From the NCBI GenBank assembly GCA_017883385.1, contig JADGNQ010000038.1:1-39728 (forward strand): a DNA stretch of 39,728 nucleotides, read 5' to 3'. A program made the translations under genes and the position numbers. Shown in pieces: positions 26,099 through 34,337 of this stretch. Every line of letters starts with the position of its first letter. The stretch's first letter is position 1. Origin of the DNA: Candidatus Sulfotelmatobacter sp. GTDB taxonomy: Bacteria; Acidobacteriota; Terriglobia; Terriglobales; Acidobacteriaceae. Below the pieces are notes generated by a model. That model worked only from the letters and a program-made list of their open reading frames with translations, made no database searches and was not told the DNA's origin.

Positions 26099-26260
26099 GC
26101 GAAGACTGACCATCTTTGGTCACTGTAGCAGCTTGCAGCGTCGGCTCACCAATCTGCGGCGAATTCGACGGATTCAAAACGTCTGAACCAGCCGTCACGA
26201 TGCAAAGGCGGCGTCTCTCGTGTTCGATATCTGGCTGCAGGGAAACGCCTTAGCTTCGGT

Positions 26261-26269
26261 TGGTATAAT
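26261..26269 (+). promoter_or_regulatory. Possible extended -10 promoter upstream of rel
   Basis: TGGTATAAT contains an exact TG-n-TATAAT extended -10. No good -35 is seen 17 bases upstream, as is common for this promoter type. It would give a 5' leader of roughly 55 bases. Confidence 0.45.
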
Positions 26270-26319
26270 CGACGTGGCATCCCGTTGTACCCTCTGCCCG
26301 GAGCCCCTTTCCTCGCGGG

Positions 26320-26325
26320 TATAAT
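26320..26325 (+). promoter_or_regulatory. Possible -10 box directly in front of the rel start codon
   Basis: TATAAT ends five bases before the ATG at 26331. If used, the transcript would begin at or next to the ATG, giving a leaderless message. There is no Shine-Dalgarno sequence before this ATG. Confidence 0.35.
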
Positions 26326-26330
26326 CCATC

Positions 26331-28550
26331 ATGGCGAGCTTGCGCCAACAGATCGCGACCACTGCCCTCACGCTGACCAAGTTCCGCGACCTGATGAAGC
26401 GGATGCAGGAGAACCGTCCGCAGGACGATCTGACGATCGTCAAGAAAGCCTACGATTATTCCCTAAAACACCACGAGGGTCAGAGCCGGGCCTCCGGCGA
26501 ACCCTACTTGGTGCATCCCCTGGAAGTTGCCCTCGTGCTCGCCGAAATGAAGATGGACCCGGTCGCGATCGCCGCTGGCCTGCTGCACGACTCGGTCGAA
26601 GACACGTCCGTCACTATCGTTGACATCCGCAAGGAATTCGGCGAGCAGGTCGCGCACATTGTCGAGGGCGTCACCAAGATCAGCAAAATCGACTTCGCCA
26701 CGCGCGAGGAACAGCAGGCCGAGAACCTGCGGAAGATGATGCTGGCCATGGTCGATGACATTCGCGTAGTGCTCATCAAACTGGCCGACCGCCTGCACAA
26801 CATGCGCACGCTGGAGCATCTGCCTCCCGACCGCCAGCACAAGATCGCCGAAGAGACACTGGAGATCTATGCGCCCATTGCCCACCGTCTCGGCATGGGC
26901 AAGATTCGGGGCGAACTCGAAGACCTGGGCTTTCGCTTCCTCGATCCCCTCGGCTACGAGCAGGTGGAAAAATCGGTCAACGCCCGCCGGAAGCAGGGCG
27001 AGGTCTTCCTCGCCAAGATGGAGCAGACCATCACCGACAAGCTGAAAGAGGCGGGCATCCAGGCGCGGGTGGAGAGCCGCATCAAGCGCCTGTTCAGTAT
27101 TCACAAGAAACTGCAGCGGCAGCGTATCTCCGTGGAGCAGGTCTACGATCTGTGCGCTATGCGCGTCATTACGCGCTCGCTGCAGGATTGCTACGCAGTT
27201 CTCGGCATCATTCACAACCTATGGCGGCCAGTCCCCGGGCGCATCAAAGATTTCATTGCCATGCCCCGTCCCAATTTCTACCAGTCGCTGCACACCTCGG
27301 TCATCACGGAAGACGGGACGCCGTTTGAAATCCAGATCCGCACCGAAGAAATGCACAAGATGGCGGAAGAAGGCATTGCCGCCCACTGGAAATACAAAGA
27401 TGGACCGGTCTCAGCGCAAGACGAGCAGAGGCTCGCCTGGTTGCGGCAAGTGGTCGAGTGGCAGCGTGACGTCAGCGATCCCAACGAATTCCTATCCACG
27501 CTGAAAGTCGATCTTTATCCCGAAGAGGTCTATACCTTTACGCCCAAAGGCAAAGTCGTGGTACTGCCGCGCGAGGCGACGCCGGTCGACTTTGCCTACA
27601 GCGTTCACACCGAGGTCGGCCACACCTGCATCGGCGCGAAGGTCAACGGACGCATGGTGCCGCTGCGCCACAAGCTGCACTCGGGGGACATCGTTGAGAT
27701 CCTCACCCAGCCCGGCCACAAGCCCAGCCGAGACTGGCTTGGCCTGGTCAAGTCTTCTCGCTCGCGCAACAAGATCAAGCACTGGCTTAACGTCCACCAG
27801 CGCGAGCGTGCCATTGAAATCGGCCGCAAGCTGATCGAGAAAGAAGCGCGTAAATACCGCATCGCGCTCAAAGAAATCAAAGACGACGAACTGCAGAAGG
27901 TCGCCTCCGGATATGGCTTGGGCAAAGTCGACGACCTGATGTCCGGAATCGGCTACGGGAAATATTCGGCGCGCCAGGTGCTGGCGCGCCTGCTGCCGGC
28001 GGGCACGACGCCATCGATTTCAGCCGACATCGAAGCCGAGGGCTTGACCTCGCACCCCGGCGGCATCGCCAGCGTGGTTCGCCGAGTCTTCGGCGATCAC
28101 AACGCCATCACCGTCCGCGGACAGGGCGACATGATGGTCTACCGCGCGCGCTGTTGTAATCCCATCCGTGGAGAAAGCATCGTCGGCTACATAACCCGCG
28201 GTAAAGGCGTGGCCGTGCATTCGATCAGCTGTCCCAACGTTACAAATCTGATGTACGAGCCCGAACGTCGCATCGATGTGGAGTGGGCCCGCGACGAAAG
28301 CACTCCGACCGCTTATCCCGTAAAACTTACCGTTTTCTGCGACGATCGCTTCGGCATGCTGAAGAACATCACTGGAGTGATCGGAGACGCCAAGAGCAAT
28401 ATTAAAAACATCGCTGCGCATACCGCCAACAGCCAGGCCAGCGTCGAAGTCGTCCTCGACATCTCCGACCTGAAGCACCTCGAGCAGATCATAGCCGGCC
28501 TGCGAAAAATCCCCGGCGTACACGAAGTGCAGCGACTGCAGAAAATCTAG
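26331..28550 (+). CDS. rel: Bifunctional (p)ppGpp synthetase/hydrolase (Rel/SpoT)
   Basis: The 739-residue protein has all Rel domains. The HD hydrolase has HHEGQSRASGEPYLVHPLEVA and the intact HDSVEDT motif. The synthetase has AMRVIT, GRIKDFIAMPRPNFYQSLHTSV, and the RxKD motif (R-I-K-D) of bifunctional enzymes rather than the ExDD of RelA. TGS follows (VYTFTPKGKVVVLPREATPVDFAYSVHTEVGH), then a Cys-rich domain (RARCCNPIRG) and a C-terminal ACT domain (DRFGMLKNITGVIGD). It makes and breaks the stringent-response alarmone. The start could lie at 26331 or at in-frame ATGs 26394/26403. Both active sites look intact, so it may be the only long RSH. Confidence 0.96.
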   Translation: MASLRQQIATTALTLTKFRDLMKRMQENRPQDDLTIVKKAYDYSLKHHEGQSRASGEPYLVHPLEVALVLAEMKMDPVAIAAGLLHDSVEDTSVTIVDIRKEFGEQVAHIVEGVTKISKIDFATREEQQAENLRKMMLAMVDDIRVVLIKLADRLHNMRTLEHLPPDRQHKIAEETLEIYAPIAHRLGMGKIRGELEDLGFRFLDPLGYEQVEKSVNARRKQGEVFLAKMEQTITDKLKEAGIQARVESRIKRLFSIHKKLQRQRISVEQVYDLCAMRVITRSLQDCYAVLGIIHNLWRPVPGRIKDFIAMPRPNFYQSLHTSVITEDGTPFEIQIRTEEMHKMAEEGIAAHWKYKDGPVSAQDEQRLAWLRQVVEWQRDVSDPNEFLSTLKVDLYPEEVYTFTPKGKVVVLPREATPVDFAYSVHTEVGHTCIGAKVNGRMVPLRHKLHSGDIVEILTQPGHKPSRDWLGLVKSSRSRNKIKHWLNVHQRERAIEIGRKLIEKEARKYRIALKEIKDDELQKVASGYGLGKVDDLMSGIGYGKYSARQVLARLLPAGTTPSISADIEAEGLTSHPGGIASVVRRVFGDHNAITVRGQGDMMVYRARCCNPIRGESIVGYITRGKGVAVHSISCPNVTNLMYEPERRIDVEWARDESTPTAYPVKLTVFCDDRFGMLKNITGVIGDAKSNIKNIAAHTANSQASVEVVLDISDLKHLEQIIAGLRKIPGVHEVQRLQKI

Positions 28551-28551
28551 A

Positions 28552-28675
28552 GGCAGTTCTCAGTCGTCAGTTCTCAGTTCTGAGTGAAAAGCCTAAGATC
28601 GTCGTGGTAGATTAAATTTTCTGAGTTTTCAGGGTCTTTTACCTGAGAACTGACAACGGAGAACTGAGAACTGCC
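28552..28675. repeat. Inverted arrays of the AGTTCTC/GAGAACT heptamer
   Basis: GGCAGTTCTCAGT at 28552-28564 is matched by its exact inverse ACTGAGAACTGCC at 28663-28675. Several more CAGTTCTCAGTT and TGAGAACTGA words lie between. The same heptamer forms the tandem array at the window end. The region could fold into a stem over a 98-base loop. It separates rel and ridA and is directly followed by the ridA ATG at 28678, with no clear ribosome site. Confidence 0.75.
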
Positions 28676-28677
28676 TT

Positions 28678-29055
28678 ATGCGCGAAGTCATTTCTACCAA
28701 AGACGCCCCTCAAGCTATCGGCCCTTATTCCCAAGCCATCAAAGCCAACGGATTCGTATTTGTGTCGGGACAGGTGGCCATCGATCCTGCCACGCAGGAA
28801 GTCATTGCCGGAGACGTTGCGGCGCAGACCGACCGCGTGCTGCGCAATCTGTCGGAGATTCTGGAAGCCGCGGGCAGCGGGCTGGGGAAGGTCGTTCGCT
28901 CGACCGTCTTCCTGAAGAATATGGGCGACTTCGCCGCCATGAATGGCGTCTACGGCAAATACTTCAGCACCGTGCCTCCGGCCCGGTCGACCGTCGAGGT
29001 CGCGCGTCTGCCAAAGGACGTTCTGGTGGAAATCGATGTAATCGCACTGGCATGA
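28678..29055 (+). CDS. ridA: RidA-family enamine/imine deaminase
   Basis: A complete 125-residue RidA/YjgF protein. It starts MREVISTKDAPQAIGPYSQAIKA, then has GFVFVSGQVAIDPATQE, LRNLSEILEAAGSGLGKVVRSTVFLKNM and PPARSTVEVARLPKDVLVEIDVIAL. The conserved arginine (PARSTVEV) used by active family members is present. It hydrolyses reactive enamine/imine products of pyridoxal-dependent enzymes such as threonine dehydratase. It ends 92 bp before the FKBP gene start, on the same strand. Confidence 0.94.
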   Translation: MREVISTKDAPQAIGPYSQAIKANGFVFVSGQVAIDPATQEVIAGDVAAQTDRVLRNLSEILEAAGSGLGKVVRSTVFLKNMGDFAAMNGVYGKYFSTVPPARSTVEVARLPKDVLVEIDVIALA

Positions 29056-29147
29056 CAGGAAACTCGGCACGGAAGCACAGTAAGCACAGAGGAAACTCAA
29101 ATGCCTCCGTTCCCGCGGCGATTGAGATATGTTGGGAGGAACCAAGC

Positions 29148-29621
29148 ATGACGAACAGTCTGGTTGTGGCAGCAGTTGTCGTTCTCGTTCTGGCGGTTGC
29201 GGTCGTCGCGCAAACGCCCACCCACAAACCGGTTCAGGTTGTCCCGAACACGAAGGCTCCAACCAAGGTCACCGGTGACGGCGTTAAAACCGACTCCGGC
29301 TTGCAGTACTGGGACATCAAAGTCGGCCTCGGCCCCTTCGCCAAAGCGGGGGACCACGTGAAGGTGCACTACACGGGATGGCTGACCACGGGCAAGAAGT
29401 TCGACAGTTCGGTCGACGCGCACCAACCCTTTGAATTTACTCTGGGACAAGGCGACGTCATCAAGGGATGGGATGAAGGAGTAGCCGGAATGAAAGTCGG
29501 CGGCAAGCGGCAACTGCGCATCCCGCCTGAACTCGCCTACGGTGCGAGCGGCACTCCCGGTGGCCCTATCCCGGCGAACGCAACGCTAGTCTTCGACGTG
29601 CAGTTGCTCGCAGTGAAGTAA
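29148..29621 (+). CDS. FKBP-type peptidyl-prolyl isomerase, exported
   Basis: The ATG at 29148 with GGGAGGA at 29134-29140 gives 157 residues; an open frame upstream to 29052 lacks sense. An N-terminal hydrophobic signal or anchor (VVAAVVVLVLAVAVVAQ) is followed by a Thr/Lys/Pro-rich linker and a single FKBP domain. The marks are GDHVKVHYTGWLTTGKKFDSS, FTLGQGDVIKGWDEGVAGMKVGGKRQL, IPPELAYG and LVFDVQLL. It assists folding of exported proteins by cis-trans isomerisation of X-Pro bonds. Confidence 0.94.
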   Translation: MTNSLVVAAVVVLVLAVAVVAQTPTHKPVQVVPNTKAPTKVTGDGVKTDSGLQYWDIKVGLGPFAKAGDHVKVHYTGWLTTGKKFDSSVDAHQPFEFTLGQGDVIKGWDEGVAGMKVGGKRQLRIPPELAYGASGTPGGPIPANATLVFDVQLLAVK

Positions 29622-29720
29622 ACCCCGAACCACGGAGGACCCCCTTGCTTCGCTTAGCGCAGGGCAACGCAGAGGAACAAAGCACCTTGGTGGAACTCAG
29701 TGTCTGTGGCTGAGCGGTGG

Positions 29721-29909
29721 TTACGCCTTGACGACTTTGCCGCTGCGCAGGCAGGACGTGCAGACGCGCATACGCTTCCCTTGCCCAGCTACCTTGGCAT
29801 GCACCGGACGCAGGTTGATGTTCCAGCGCCGCTTGGTGACGTTGTGCGCGTGGCTGATGCGGTTTCCCGCTTGCGGCTTCTTGCCGCAGATATCGCATTG
29901 TTGTGCCAT
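29721..29909 (-). CDS. rpmB: 50S ribosomal protein L28
   Basis: The 62-residue protein starts MAQQCDICGKKPQAGNRISHAHN and continues TKRRWNINLRPVHAK, ending in VCTSCLRSGKVVKA. It is a complete L28 with both cysteine pairs (C-x-x-C at each end), the zinc-binding C+ form. It is a structural component of the large ribosomal subunit. It is monocistronic by appearance, downstream of the TetR gene on the reverse strand after a 91-bp gap. Confidence 0.97.
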   Translation of the reverse strand: MAQQCDICGKKPQAGNRISHAHNVTKRRWNINLRPVHAKVAGQGKRMRVCTSCLRSGKVVKA

Positions 29910-30000
29910 AGCTACTCCCGGAGAAGTTCAGATCTTGTAGGGCAAACCTAGATTTTACAGGAGGTTGGCCACATTCGGCAAACCCGCGGGCCTCGGCGCA

Positions 30001-30546
30001 TCATCTTTTTTCGAGTGAGATCCAGCGATCGAGAGCTCGTCTTCCGCGCTCTCCATCCCCCGTCACCAGGTAGACAAGCATCGCGCCTTGAAACAGCTGC
30101 AATAGGGTCTCGACGGCGCCAGCATCAGGCAGGAACTCCCGCAGCATTTCGGTCCACAGCCGCTGCTGTTCTTCAAAAAATCCTCGGGCCCGCTCGGACC
30201 CGCTCCAGCTTCGCCGCGTCAGGTTCATCGCCAGCAGTACAACGCCGCGGGACTCGGCACTGGTCGTCTGTTCCCATAAGGCTGAAACCACCGATTGAAG
30301 TGACGCGCCGGCGGGGAATGCGCTTGCGCGGAATCTTGCCCGCAGCCGGTCTTCCAATAGTGACATGGCCATTTCTTCGAGGCCCTCCCGGCCACCGAAG
30401 TAGTGGACCAGCATCCGCTTGCTGCTTCCGACTGCTTCCGCCAGATTATCCAGACTAAGGTCCAGCGTCCCTGCCCGGATGAAAGCCGCCAGGCAGCCCT
30501 CCAGCAGCTGTTCGCGGGTGCGGCGCTGTTTTTTCTTTGGCGGCAT
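30001..30546 (-). CDS. TetR-family transcriptional regulator
   Basis: The ATG at 30546 gives 181 residues starting MPPKKKQRRTREQLLEG. A longer start at 30579 would overlap the operator and is unlikely. The helix-turn-helix (FIRAGTLDLSLDNLAEAVGSSKRMLVHYFGGREGLEE, about residues 19-55) is typical TetR. The C-terminal ligand domain has no recognised family. Two near-identical palindromes just upstream are its probable operators, and the divergent membrane-protein gene is its probable target besides itself. Confidence 0.9.
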   Translation of the reverse strand: MPPKKKQRRTREQLLEGCLAAFIRAGTLDLSLDNLAEAVGSSKRMLVHYFGGREGLEEMAMSLLEDRLRARFRASAFPAGASLQSVVSALWEQTTSAESRGVVLLAMNLTRRSWSGSERARGFFEEQQRLWTEMLREFLPDAGAVETLLQLFQGAMLVYLVTGDGERGRRALDRWISLEKR

Positions 30547-30559
30547 CTTGCTTATCGAA

Positions 30560-30600
30560 TGTACCATATGGTACAACATTCAATGTACCATGTGGTACAT
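30560..30600. promoter_or_regulatory. Twin palindromic operator for the TetR regulator
   Basis: Site 1, TGTACCATATGGTACA (30560-30575), is a perfect 16-bp palindrome. Site 2, ATGTACCATGTGGTACAT (30583-30600), is the same with one mismatched pair. Centres are 24 bp apart. They lie between the TetR start (30546) and the divergent gene start (30620), so one dimer or a pair could control both directions. Confidence 0.8.
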
Positions 30601-30619
30601 ATGTCACCCGGGGGCGAAC

Positions 30620-31021
30620 ATGACAACGCAGGATAAGTTACTCTTCGGCCTATTTGGCGCAGGCTTTTGGTTCGTCGGAACGATTTGGTATGAGCTGCGC
30701 GGTCCGCATGTGTTTGAGAGCAGCAGCCTGCGTTACTGGATCAACTTCGTGATCACACCCATCCTGACGGCGGCCATCTGTATCATCCTCCTGAAATGGC
30801 GTCACGTCGCCGCGGCGGATTGGGCCTCGGCTGCCCTCCTCATTGCGCTTCCCGGGATGTTCGGCGAAGCCGCGCTGCTCTCCGACTTCGCCAGATTCAT
30901 GCCCCGGATGCATCCCGAGACGGCCGGGCGATATGGCGCATTCCTTTTCGCCAGCTACGCTTTGTTTCTGACGATTGCCGAGATCATCACGCTACGAGCG
31001 GGCGGACCTGTTAAGTACTAG
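30620..31021 (+). CDS. Small four-helix membrane protein (DUF5367-like)
   Basis: The 133-residue protein from the ATG at 30620 has four hydrophobic segments: LLFGLFGAGFWFVGTIWYEL, WINFVITPILTAAICIILL, ADWASAALLIALPGMFGEAALL and YGAFLFASYALFLTIAEII. The motif PGMFGEAALLSDFARFMPRM and the spacing resemble DUF5367 membrane proteins, a tentative family match from memory. It diverges from the TetR gene across a 73-bp gap containing two operators, so it is probably induced by the TetR ligand. Role unknown. Confidence 0.8.
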   Translation: MTTQDKLLFGLFGAGFWFVGTIWYELRGPHVFESSSLRYWINFVITPILTAAICIILLKWRHVAAADWASAALLIALPGMFGEAALLSDFARFMPRMHPETAGRYGAFLFASYALFLTIAEIITLRAGGPVKY

Positions 31022-31106
31022 CGTGATGGGTCTCGCGCGAACGTCGATCCGATTCGTGGGGGCGGATGCAGCGGAGCACAGCGCGGAGCTATGCGATACT
31101 TAACCT

Positions 31107-31499
31107 ATGCAGTCTCCGCTCCAGGCCGCCAGCGCGGCCAGCGATCCCAAGTCGGTAAAGGTGAATCTCACGACCGGCACCGGCGTCGACATCGAATGGA
31201 ACGACGGCCACGTCTCGCACTACAACTTCGCCTACCTTCGCGACGCCTGCCCCTGCGCCATGTGCAACGAGGAACGCGACAAGACCGGACGCAAGCCTGG
31301 CGATCCCGTCACCGCCGCTCCTGGCGCGCTGCTGATCTTCAAGCCCAACGCCAAGCCCGTCTCTGCGGAGGGCGTGGGCAAGTACGCCATCAAGTTCAGC
31401 TGGAACGACAACCACGACCTCGGCATCTACTCGTGGAAATTCCTGCGGGAAGTCTGTCCGTGCGCGGCATGTAAGGCGGCGGGAACTTCGCGATCGTAA
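31107..31499 (+). CDS. DUF971-family (GBBH N-terminal-like) protein
   Basis: This 130-residue protein starts MQSPLQAASAAS. It shows the DUF971 pattern of W-x-D-G-H (IEWNDGHVSHYNFAYLRDACPCAMC), then AIKFSWNDNHDLGIYSWKFLREVCPCAAC. The fold is the small beta domain found at the N-terminus of gamma-butyrobetaine hydroxylase and as a stand-alone protein. The paired Cys motifs C-P-C-A-x-C occur twice and could bind a metal. Stand-alone DUF971 proteins have been linked to iron-sulfur cluster biology in some bacteria, but that cannot be shown here. Confidence 0.9.
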   Translation: MQSPLQAASAASDPKSVKVNLTTGTGVDIEWNDGHVSHYNFAYLRDACPCAMCNEERDKTGRKPGDPVTAAPGALLIFKPNAKPVSAEGVGKYAIKFSWNDNHDLGIYSWKFLREVCPCAACKAAGTSRS

Positions 31500-31592
31500 A
31501 GCAACTTCCCCAGTGGCAACCTCCAATCCTCAATCCCGCGCGTTGCCAATCCCCTGTAAAATTCAATCATCACCATCGGAGTCGTTTCCGCA

Positions 31593-34334
31593 TTGTCTTT
31601 TCTTGACCAACTGAACCCGCAGCAGCGCGAGGCCGTCGAAACTACCGAAGGGCCGGTGCTGATTCTCGCTGGGGCGGGCAGCGGCAAGACGCGTGTCATC
31701 ACCTACCGCATCGCCTACCTGATCGAGCACAAGGGCGTGATGCCGGAATCCATTCTGGCGATGACTTTCACCAACAAGGCCGCTGCCGAAATGGGCGAGC
31801 GCGTCGAAAAGCTGGTCGGCGGATTGAGCATCGCCAAGCCCGTTATCTCCACATTCCATTCTTTCTGCGTCCGCGTGCTGCGCCGCGATATTGAAGCCTT
31901 GCGCATCCCGTCAGCCGTGCCTGGGCAGCCGCCGATCGGCCACACGAAGAATTTCGTCATCTACGACGAAAGCGATCAGCAGGCCGTGGTCAAAGGTGTG
32001 ATGAAGCGTCTCGGCCTCGACGACAAGCAACTTACGCCACGGACTGTGCTGGGGCGAATTTCCTGGGCGAAGAATCACATGCTGGATCCGCAGGAACTTT
32101 ACCTGCAATCCGCCGACCCCAAGACCGAGCGCATCGCCCACTTGTATGAGGAGTACCGCAAGGAGCTGCGCAAAGCGAATGCCCTCGACTTTGACGACCT
32201 GCTGCTCGAAGCTGTGCGCCTGCTGAAGTCCGCGGCGGCCGTTCGCGACTACTACAATCGCCGTTTCCAATACTTGCTGATTGACGAATACCAGGACACG
32301 AACCGTCCACAGTACGAACTCATGCGCATGCTTGCCGGGGAGCGCCACAACGTTTGCGCCGTGGGTGACGAAGATCAGTCGATCTATTCCTGGCGCGGCG
32401 CCGACATTCGAAACATTCTCGAGTTTGAGCAGGATTTTCCTGAGGCCAAGATCGTCCGCCTCGAGCAGAACTACCGCTCCACCCAAAACATTTTGCAGGC
32501 GGCATCGGCGGTGGTCGCGAACAACATCCGGCGCAAAGGTAAGAACCTGTGGACCGCGCGCCAGGGCGGCACGAAGATCGGTTACTACGAAGCTCCCGAC
32601 GGGGAGAACGAAGCCCTATTCGCCGCCGACCACATCGCCAAATATCTGCGCCAGGCCGATCGAACAGAAAACGACGGCGGCGACCGTCCACGCGCCGCCG
32701 TGCTCTACCGGACCAACTCGCAGTCGCGGTTATTTGAGGAAGGCATGCGCCGCTACGGCTTGAAGTACAAAGTAGTCGGCGGGTTCTCGTTCTACGAACG
32801 CTCCGAGATCAAGGACCTGATCTCGTACCTCAAAGTGATCCACAATCCGGACGATTCGATTTCGCTGTTGCGCGTAGTCAACACGCCGACTCGTGGTATC
32901 GGCAAAGGCACGATCGATACTCTGGAGAATCTGGCCCTCGAAACCGGCCTGTCGCTGTGGGGCGCGATCGGAGAGGCCATCCGCCGGCAACTCTTGCCGC
33001 CACGAGCCCTGACGTCACTTAAGAATTTTCAGCAGTTGATCGAAGACGCGCGCGCGATGCTGGCGGGAACCTTTGCGGAGCAGGTGGACCAGGATGTGGC
33101 GCGGGCGCCCGAGCAGGCCGGCAACGAATCAGCACAGGGGCGACCGCCGGAGGCAGTCGAGTACCTCGCAGCCCAAGCTTCCGATGACGAATCGCAGCCC
33201 GAAGACGCCACTGCCTTCGATCCGACGGAATTCGGCAACTTCTCGTTCGATTTCGGCGCTGCTGAACCCTCTCCGGAAGCTGGCGCCGAGGTGCCTGCGG
33301 CCGACCTTCACGAGTCAGAGCCACCGACCAGCCCGCCGGATCCTCAGATCGGATCGACTCCCGATTCATTTCCCGCTCCCACCGTCAGCACCGCCGACAT
33401 CCTGAAATTCCTCATTGATCGCACCGGCTACATCAAGCTGCTTGAGGAAGAGGACACGCCTGAAGCCTTCTCCCGTATTGAAAACTTGCGCGAATTGGTG
33501 AACGCTGCCATGGACTCGCGCGATCGCGGCGAAACCCTCGACCAGTTCCTCGACCATGCCGCCCTCGTCGCCGACGCAGATGACTACGACGAGCGCGCCC
33601 AGATCACGCTCATGAGCCTGCACGCAGCCAAGGGTCTGGAGTTCCCCCTGGTCTTTCTCAGCGGCCTCGAAGAGGGACTTTTTCCGCATTCCCGTACCAT
33701 GCTCGTCCCCGAAGACATCGAAGAAGAGCGACGCCTCTGCTACGTTGGCATGACCCGCGCCATGGACCAGCTCATCCTGACGCGTGCCGTCTACCGGCGT
33801 CGGTACGGAACCGATCTGCCGGAAGCGAGCGTTCCGTCACGCTTTCTGGAAGAAGTCCCCGCACCGCTGCTGGAGGAGTTGGGTGGCCGCCGTCCGGCTC
33901 GCGTGGGGGCAGCCAATGTGGGGACGGGCGCATTCGCCCGTCCCGCGGGGCGAAGCCCCGCAGCTGCTGAGAGCGCTCACTATTCCTACGAAGACGAGGA
34001 CCAGAGCACCGCGTGGCACGCGGGAGATCACGCCCAAGGCAAGGCCGGTGCTCCGAAGCCCACGCCCCAGGCCCGTCCTTACAACTCCATCGAGAACATC
34101 GCCGAGTTTTTCGCCAGCCGCGGGAAGAAGTTCTCCGTTCCGAAGACTCGGGTCGAAGAGCCCACGGGCAAGCGCGGATTCCGGCCCGGCCAGAAGGTCC
34201 GCCACCCGAAATATGGCGAAGGAACGGTCTACCAGCGCGAAGGAGAAGGCGAAGAAGCCAAGATTACGGTACAATTTCCACGCTTCGGATTAAAGAAGCT
34301 GGTGGAGAAGTACGCCCAGCTGGAGCGGGCCTGA
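31593..34334 (+). CDS. uvrD: UvrD/PcrA-type superfamily I DNA helicase
   Basis: The TTG at 31593 (GGAG near 31577) gives 913 residues starting MSFLDQLNPQQREAVETTEG. Walker A is G-A-G-S-G-K32-T; Walker B-type LLIDEYQDTNRPQY, the YRSTQNI motif, LMSLHAAKGLEFP and YVGMTRAMDQLILTRA follow in order. It unwinds DNA 3' to 5' in nucleotide excision and mismatch repair. A Glu/Ser/Pro/Asp-rich insertion of about 100 residues (about 495-605) lies between helicase core parts, where PcrA is much shorter. The end (FRPGQKVRHPKYGEGTV) is the PcrA RNA-polymerase-binding tail. A REP-like double hairpin lies within the gene at 33921-33961. Confidence 0.93.
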   Translation: MSFLDQLNPQQREAVETTEGPVLILAGAGSGKTRVITYRIAYLIEHKGVMPESILAMTFTNKAAAEMGERVEKLVGGLSIAKPVISTFHSFCVRVLRRDIEALRIPSAVPGQPPIGHTKNFVIYDESDQQAVVKGVMKRLGLDDKQLTPRTVLGRISWAKNHMLDPQELYLQSADPKTERIAHLYEEYRKELRKANALDFDDLLLEAVRLLKSAAAVRDYYNRRFQYLLIDEYQDTNRPQYELMRMLAGERHNVCAVGDEDQSIYSWRGADIRNILEFEQDFPEAKIVRLEQNYRSTQNILQAASAVVANNIRRKGKNLWTARQGGTKIGYYEAPDGENEALFAADHIAKYLRQADRTENDGGDRPRAAVLYRTNSQSRLFEEGMRRYGLKYKVVGGFSFYERSEIKDLISYLKVIHNPDDSISLLRVVNTPTRGIGKGTIDTLENLALETGLSLWGAIGEAIRRQLLPPRALTSLKNFQQLIEDARAMLAGTFAEQVDQDVARAPEQAGNESAQGRPPEAVEYLAAQASDDESQPEDATAFDPTEFGNFSFDFGAAEPSPEAGAEVPAADLHESEPPTSPPDPQIGSTPDSFPAPTVSTADILKFLIDRTGYIKLLEEEDTPEAFSRIENLRELVNAAMDSRDRGETLDQFLDHAALVADADDYDERAQITLMSLHAAKGLEFPLVFLSGLEEGLFPHSRTMLVPEDIEEERRLCYVGMTRAMDQLILTRAVYRRRYGTDLPEASVPSRFLEEVPAPLLEELGGRRPARVGAANVGTGAFARPAGRSPAAAESAHYSYEDEDQSTAWHAGDHAQGKAGAPKPTPQARPYNSIENIAEFFASRGKKFSVPKTRVEEPTGKRGFRPGQKVRHPKYGEGTVYQREGEGEEAKITVQFPRFGLKKLVEKYAQLERA
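33921..33961. repeat. REP-like double hairpin within the uvrD coding sequence
   Basis: GGGACGGGCG-CATT-CGCCCGTCCC (33921-33944) is a perfect 10-bp stem. GCGGGGC-GAA-GCCCCGC (33945-33961) is a perfect 7-bp stem right behind it. The preceding TGTGGGGAC word resembles the extragenic family at 34638-34670 and 39235. It encodes an in-frame AFARPAGRSPA stretch. Confidence 0.8.
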
Positions 34335-34337
34335 GAT

